Shown here piece by piece: positions 26,189 to 28,719 of a stretch of 28,719 bases of DNA (position 1 is the stretch's first letter; each line of letters opens with the position of its first letter). The translations under genes were made by a program, and so were the position numbers. The notes under the pieces are model-generated. The model had not been told where the DNA came from, did not search any database, and saw only the letters and a program-made list of their open reading frames with translations. Source of the DNA: an uncultured Burkholderiales bacterium (GTDB lineage Bacteria > Pseudomonadota > Gammaproteobacteria > Burkholderiales > Burkholderiaceae); contig CALBEV010000159.1 of the NCBI GenBank assembly GCA_937891045.1, positions 1-28,719 on the forward strand, given 5' to 3'.

Positions 26189-27654
26189 GCCTGGCCATTT
26201 GGACCCCCATTTTTTTTGGCGTGTTGTTGTTGGCTTTTGGCCGTGATGAGCATGCCAAGTTGGTGCGTTGGGTGGCACTATTCGCTGCAGTCATCAGTTT
26301 CTTGGTGACCTTGCCTTTGTACACCGCATTTGACGTTGCAAGCGGAGCCATGCAGTTTGTTGAAAAAATGCCTTGGATCCTGCGCTTCAATATGCATTAC
26401 CACTTGGGTGTGGACGGCATCTCCTTGTGGTTTGTGTTGCTCACCGCCTTCATCACCATCATCGTGGTGATTGCTGGATGGGAAGTCATCACCGAACGCG
26501 TGAACCAATACATGGGCGCATTCTTGGTGCTGAGCGGCGTGATGATTGGGGTGTTTTGCGCCTTGGACGGCATGTTGTTCTATGTCTTCTTTGAAGCCAC
26601 TTTGATTCCCATGTACTTGATCATCGGTGTATGGGGTGGACCGAACAAAATCTACGCAGCGTTCAAGTTTTTCCTCTACACCTTGCTCGGTTCCTTGTTG
26701 ATGCTGGTGGCCCTGATCTACCTGTATATCGCGTCAGAGGGCAGTTTTGATCTGGCCACTTGGCAACAACTGCCGTTGGCAGCGAAACCACAAACCTTGT
26801 TGTTCTTCGCCTTCTTTGCCGCCTTCGCGGTGAAGGTGCCGATGTGGCCGGTGCACACTTGGTTGCCCGATGTGCACGTGGAAGCCCCCACCGGTGGCTC
26901 GGCCGTCTTGGCCGCCATCATGCTGAAGTTGGGCGCTTATGGTTTCTTGCGTTTCTCCTTGCCGATCACACCTGATGCATCACAAGAATGGGCTTGGCTG
27001 ATGATCGCCTTGTCTTTGATTGCCGTGGTGTATGTCGGTCTGGTGGCCGTGGTGCAGCAAGACATGAAAAAACTCGTGGCGTATTCGTCGGTGGCGCACA
27101 TGGGCTTCGTCACCTTGGGCTTCTTTGTGTTCAGCAGCTTGGGCGTGAGTGGTGGCATCGTGCAAATGATTGCCCACGGCTTTGTGTCAGCCGCCATGTT
27201 CTTGTGCATTGGCGTCTTGTATGACCGCGTCCATTCGCGTGAAATTGCCAGCTATGGCGGCGTGGTCAACACCATGCCCAAGTTCGCCGCTTTTGCTTTG
27301 TTTTTCGCCATGGCCAATTGCGGCTTGCCCGGCACCGCTGGGTTTGTCGGTGAATGGATGGTGATTTTGGCCACCGTCAAATTCAATTTCTGGCTGGGTC
27401 TTTTGGCCGCATCCGCCCTCATCTTTGGCGCGGCTTATACCTTGTGGATGGTCAAGCGGGTGTATTTGGGCCCCGTCACCAATGACGATGTCCGCGCCCT
27501 GAAAGACATCAACGCCCGCGAATTTTTGATGCTCAGCTTGTTGGCCTTGGCTGTGCTGTGGATGGGCATCTATCCCAAGCCTTTCACCGATGTGATGAAT
27601 GTCTCTGTCGATCAGTTGTTGGCACATGTGGCCACCAGCAAGTTGCCGCAATGA
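26176..27654 (+). CDS. nuoM: NADH-quinone oxidoreductase subunit M
   Basis: NuoM (ND4) is the middle antiporter-like proton-pumping membrane subunit, with about 14 helices in 492 residues. The pump glutamate is Glu140 in FYVFFEATLIPMYLIIGVWGG (E. coli Glu144). Channel segments PMWPVHTWLPDVHVEAPTGG and VQQDMKKLVAYSSVAHMGFV carry the conserved lysines, and the GLPGTAGFVGEW motif follows. It lies 43 nt after nuoL and 31 nt before nuoN. Confidence 0.98.
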   Translation: MGILSLAIWTPIFFGVLLLAFGRDEHAKLVRWVALFAAVISFLVTLPLYTAFDVASGAMQFVEKMPWILRFNMHYHLGVDGISLWFVLLTAFITIIVVIAGWEVITERVNQYMGAFLVLSGVMIGVFCALDGMLFYVFFEATLIPMYLIIGVWGGPNKIYAAFKFFLYTLLGSLLMLVALIYLYIASEGSFDLATWQQLPLAAKPQTLLFFAFFAAFAVKVPMWPVHTWLPDVHVEAPTGGSAVLAAIMLKLGAYGFLRFSLPITPDASQEWAWLMIALSLIAVVYVGLVAVVQQDMKKLVAYSSVAHMGFVTLGFFVFSSLGVSGGIVQMIAHGFVSAAMFLCIGVLYDRVHSREIASYGGVVNTMPKFAAFALFFAMANCGLPGTAGFVGEWMVILATVKFNFWLGLLAASALIFGAAYTLWMVKRVYLGPVTNDDVRALKDINAREFLMLSLLALAVLWMGIYPKPFTDVMNVSVDQLLAHVATSKLPQ

Positions 27655-27685
27655 TCTGCCCGATGACCTACTTTGGAATTCAAGA

Positions 27686-28719
27686 ATGATGGACAACTAC
27701 AACTGGGTGACGGCTTATCCCGAAATCGTGTTGCTGGTCATGACCTGTGTCATCGCCCTGGTGGACCTGTGGGTGACCAGTCCGAAGCGCAGTCTGACCT
27801 ATGGTTTGAGCATGATCACCTTGGGCGTGGTGGCGCTGATGCAAGCCTATTTGGCCACCACTGGTGAAACCCTTTACGGCTTTGGCCACATGGTGGTCTC
27901 CGACGCCATGGGCAATTGGCTCAAGTGTTTTGCCACGCTGGCGGTGATGGTCACTTTGGTGTACGGGCGCCCCTATGCGGCCGAACGAGGCATGTTGGAT
28001 GGTGGTGAATTGTTCACCCTGAGCTTGCTGTCTTTGCTCGGCATGTTTGTCATGATCTCCGGCAACAACTTCTTGGTCATTTACTTGGGTCTGGAGTTGC
28101 TCACCTTGTCCAGTTACGCCTTGGTGGCTTTGCGGCGTGACAACGGCAACGCCACCGAAGCGGCCATGAAGTATTTTGTGTTGGGCGCCTTGGCCAGTGG
28201 CTTCTTGCTGTATGGCTTGTCCATGCTGTACGGCGCCACAGGAACCTTGGACTTGACCGGCGTGTTTGCCGCCGTGGGCAGTGGCCACATCAAGCACCAA
28301 GTGTTGGTTTTGGGTTTGGTGTTCGTGGTCTGTGGCATTGCATTCAAATTTGGAGCAGCGCCATTTCACATGTGGGTACCCGATGTCTACCAAGGTGCCC
28401 CAACGGCCGTCACCTTGATGATTGCGGGCGCCCCGAAATTGGCGGCCTTTGCCTTGATGATGCGCTTGCTGGTTGACGGCTTGTTGCCACTGGCCATTGA
28501 TTGGCAGCAAATGTTGGGCGTCTTGGCCTTGGCCACCCTGTTGGTCGGCAATTTCACGGCCATTGCACAAACCAATTTGAAACGCATGCTGGCTTTTTCC
28601 ACCATTGCACAAATGGGTTTTGTGTTCATTGGCATGTTGTCGGGCGTCACCAATGGCAATACCTTGTCCGCAGCCAACGCCTACAGCTCGGCCATGTTCT
28701 ACATGGTCACCTATGTGCT
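27686..28719 (+). CDS. nuoN: NADH-quinone oxidoreductase subunit N (5' part, runs off the window)
   Basis: NuoN (ND2) is the third antiporter-like subunit of complex I. The window holds its first 344 codons (family length about 490) with no stop, so it is cut by the window edge rather than broken. Recognisable parts are NNFLVIYLGLELLTLSSYALVAL with the conserved glutamate, FGAAPFHMWVPDVYQGAPT (channel lysine/His region) and the segment NLKRMLAFSTIAQMGFV. Two adjacent ATGs (27686 and 27689) are possible starts; a GGAA upstream gives weak support. Last gene of the usual nuoA-N order. Confidence 0.96.
   Translation, partial: MMDNYNWVTAYPEIVLLVMTCVIALVDLWVTSPKRSLTYGLSMITLGVVALMQAYLATTGETLYGFGHMVVSDAMGNWLKCFATLAVMVTLVYGRPYAAERGMLDGGELFTLSLLSLLGMFVMISGNNFLVIYLGLELLTLSSYALVALRRDNGNATEAAMKYFVLGALASGFLLYGLSMLYGATGTLDLTGVFAAVGSGHIKHQVLVLGLVFVVCGIAFKFGAAPFHMWVPDVYQGAPTAVTLMIAGAPKLAAFALMMRLLVDGLLPLAIDWQQMLGVLALATLLVGNFTAIAQTNLKRMLAFSTIAQMGFVFIGMLSGVTNGNTLSAANAYSSAMFYMVTYV

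Overview
This window looks like chromosomal core DNA from a betaproteobacterium of the order Burkholderiales, most likely the family Comamonadaceae (Limnohabitans/Rhodoferax-like). That placement is an inference from three things: the wording of the conserved proteins (PNPase, S15, RF2, the Nuo subunits), the gene order secG - tRNA-Leu - nuoA..N and pepN - fbp, and moderately GC-rich DNA that favours TTG leucine codons. No 16S gene is present to confirm it. Almost everything is a housekeeping gene with an intact reading frame.

Layout. From 9 to 7876 all genes lie on the minus strand. Read in their own direction they are ybiB-like (trpD2 family) and cobA/sumT (4-nt overlap), then prfB (release factor 2, with a programmed +1 frameshift), pepN, fbp and a branched-chain-amino-acid-type periplasmic binding protein. 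From 8444 to the right end all genes lie on the plus strand: tsaD, an aminotransferase, rpsO, pnp, tpiA, secG, a tRNA-Leu(GAG) gene, and the complex I operon nuoABCDEFGHIJKLM plus the first 344 codons of nuoN, which runs off the window.

The only long stretch without a convincing gene is the divergent region between ybiB and tsaD (7877-8443). A 494-bp element with 27-bp perfect terminal inverted repeats fills most of it. It carries a second, inner pair of the same repeat and a core full of palindromes. It has no transposase gene and looks like a non-autonomous, MITE- or REP/BIME-like element. This is the one feature that ordinary housekeeping annotation does not explain and is the best candidate for something undescribed.

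How the genes work together. The nuo genes encode the 14-subunit proton-pumping NADH:quinone oxidoreductase, packed with 4- to 8-nt overlaps or very short gaps. The tRNA-Leu gene ends only 16 nt before nuoA, so tRNA processing may set the 5' end of nuo mRNA. rpsO-pnp repeats the classic S15/PNPase pairing and has hairpins in the intergenic leader. tpiA and fbp belong to glycolysis/gluconeogenesis, secG to protein export, and tsaD, prfB and rpsO to translation. I see no CRISPR array, prophage, toxin-antitoxin pair, defence gene or biosynthetic cluster.
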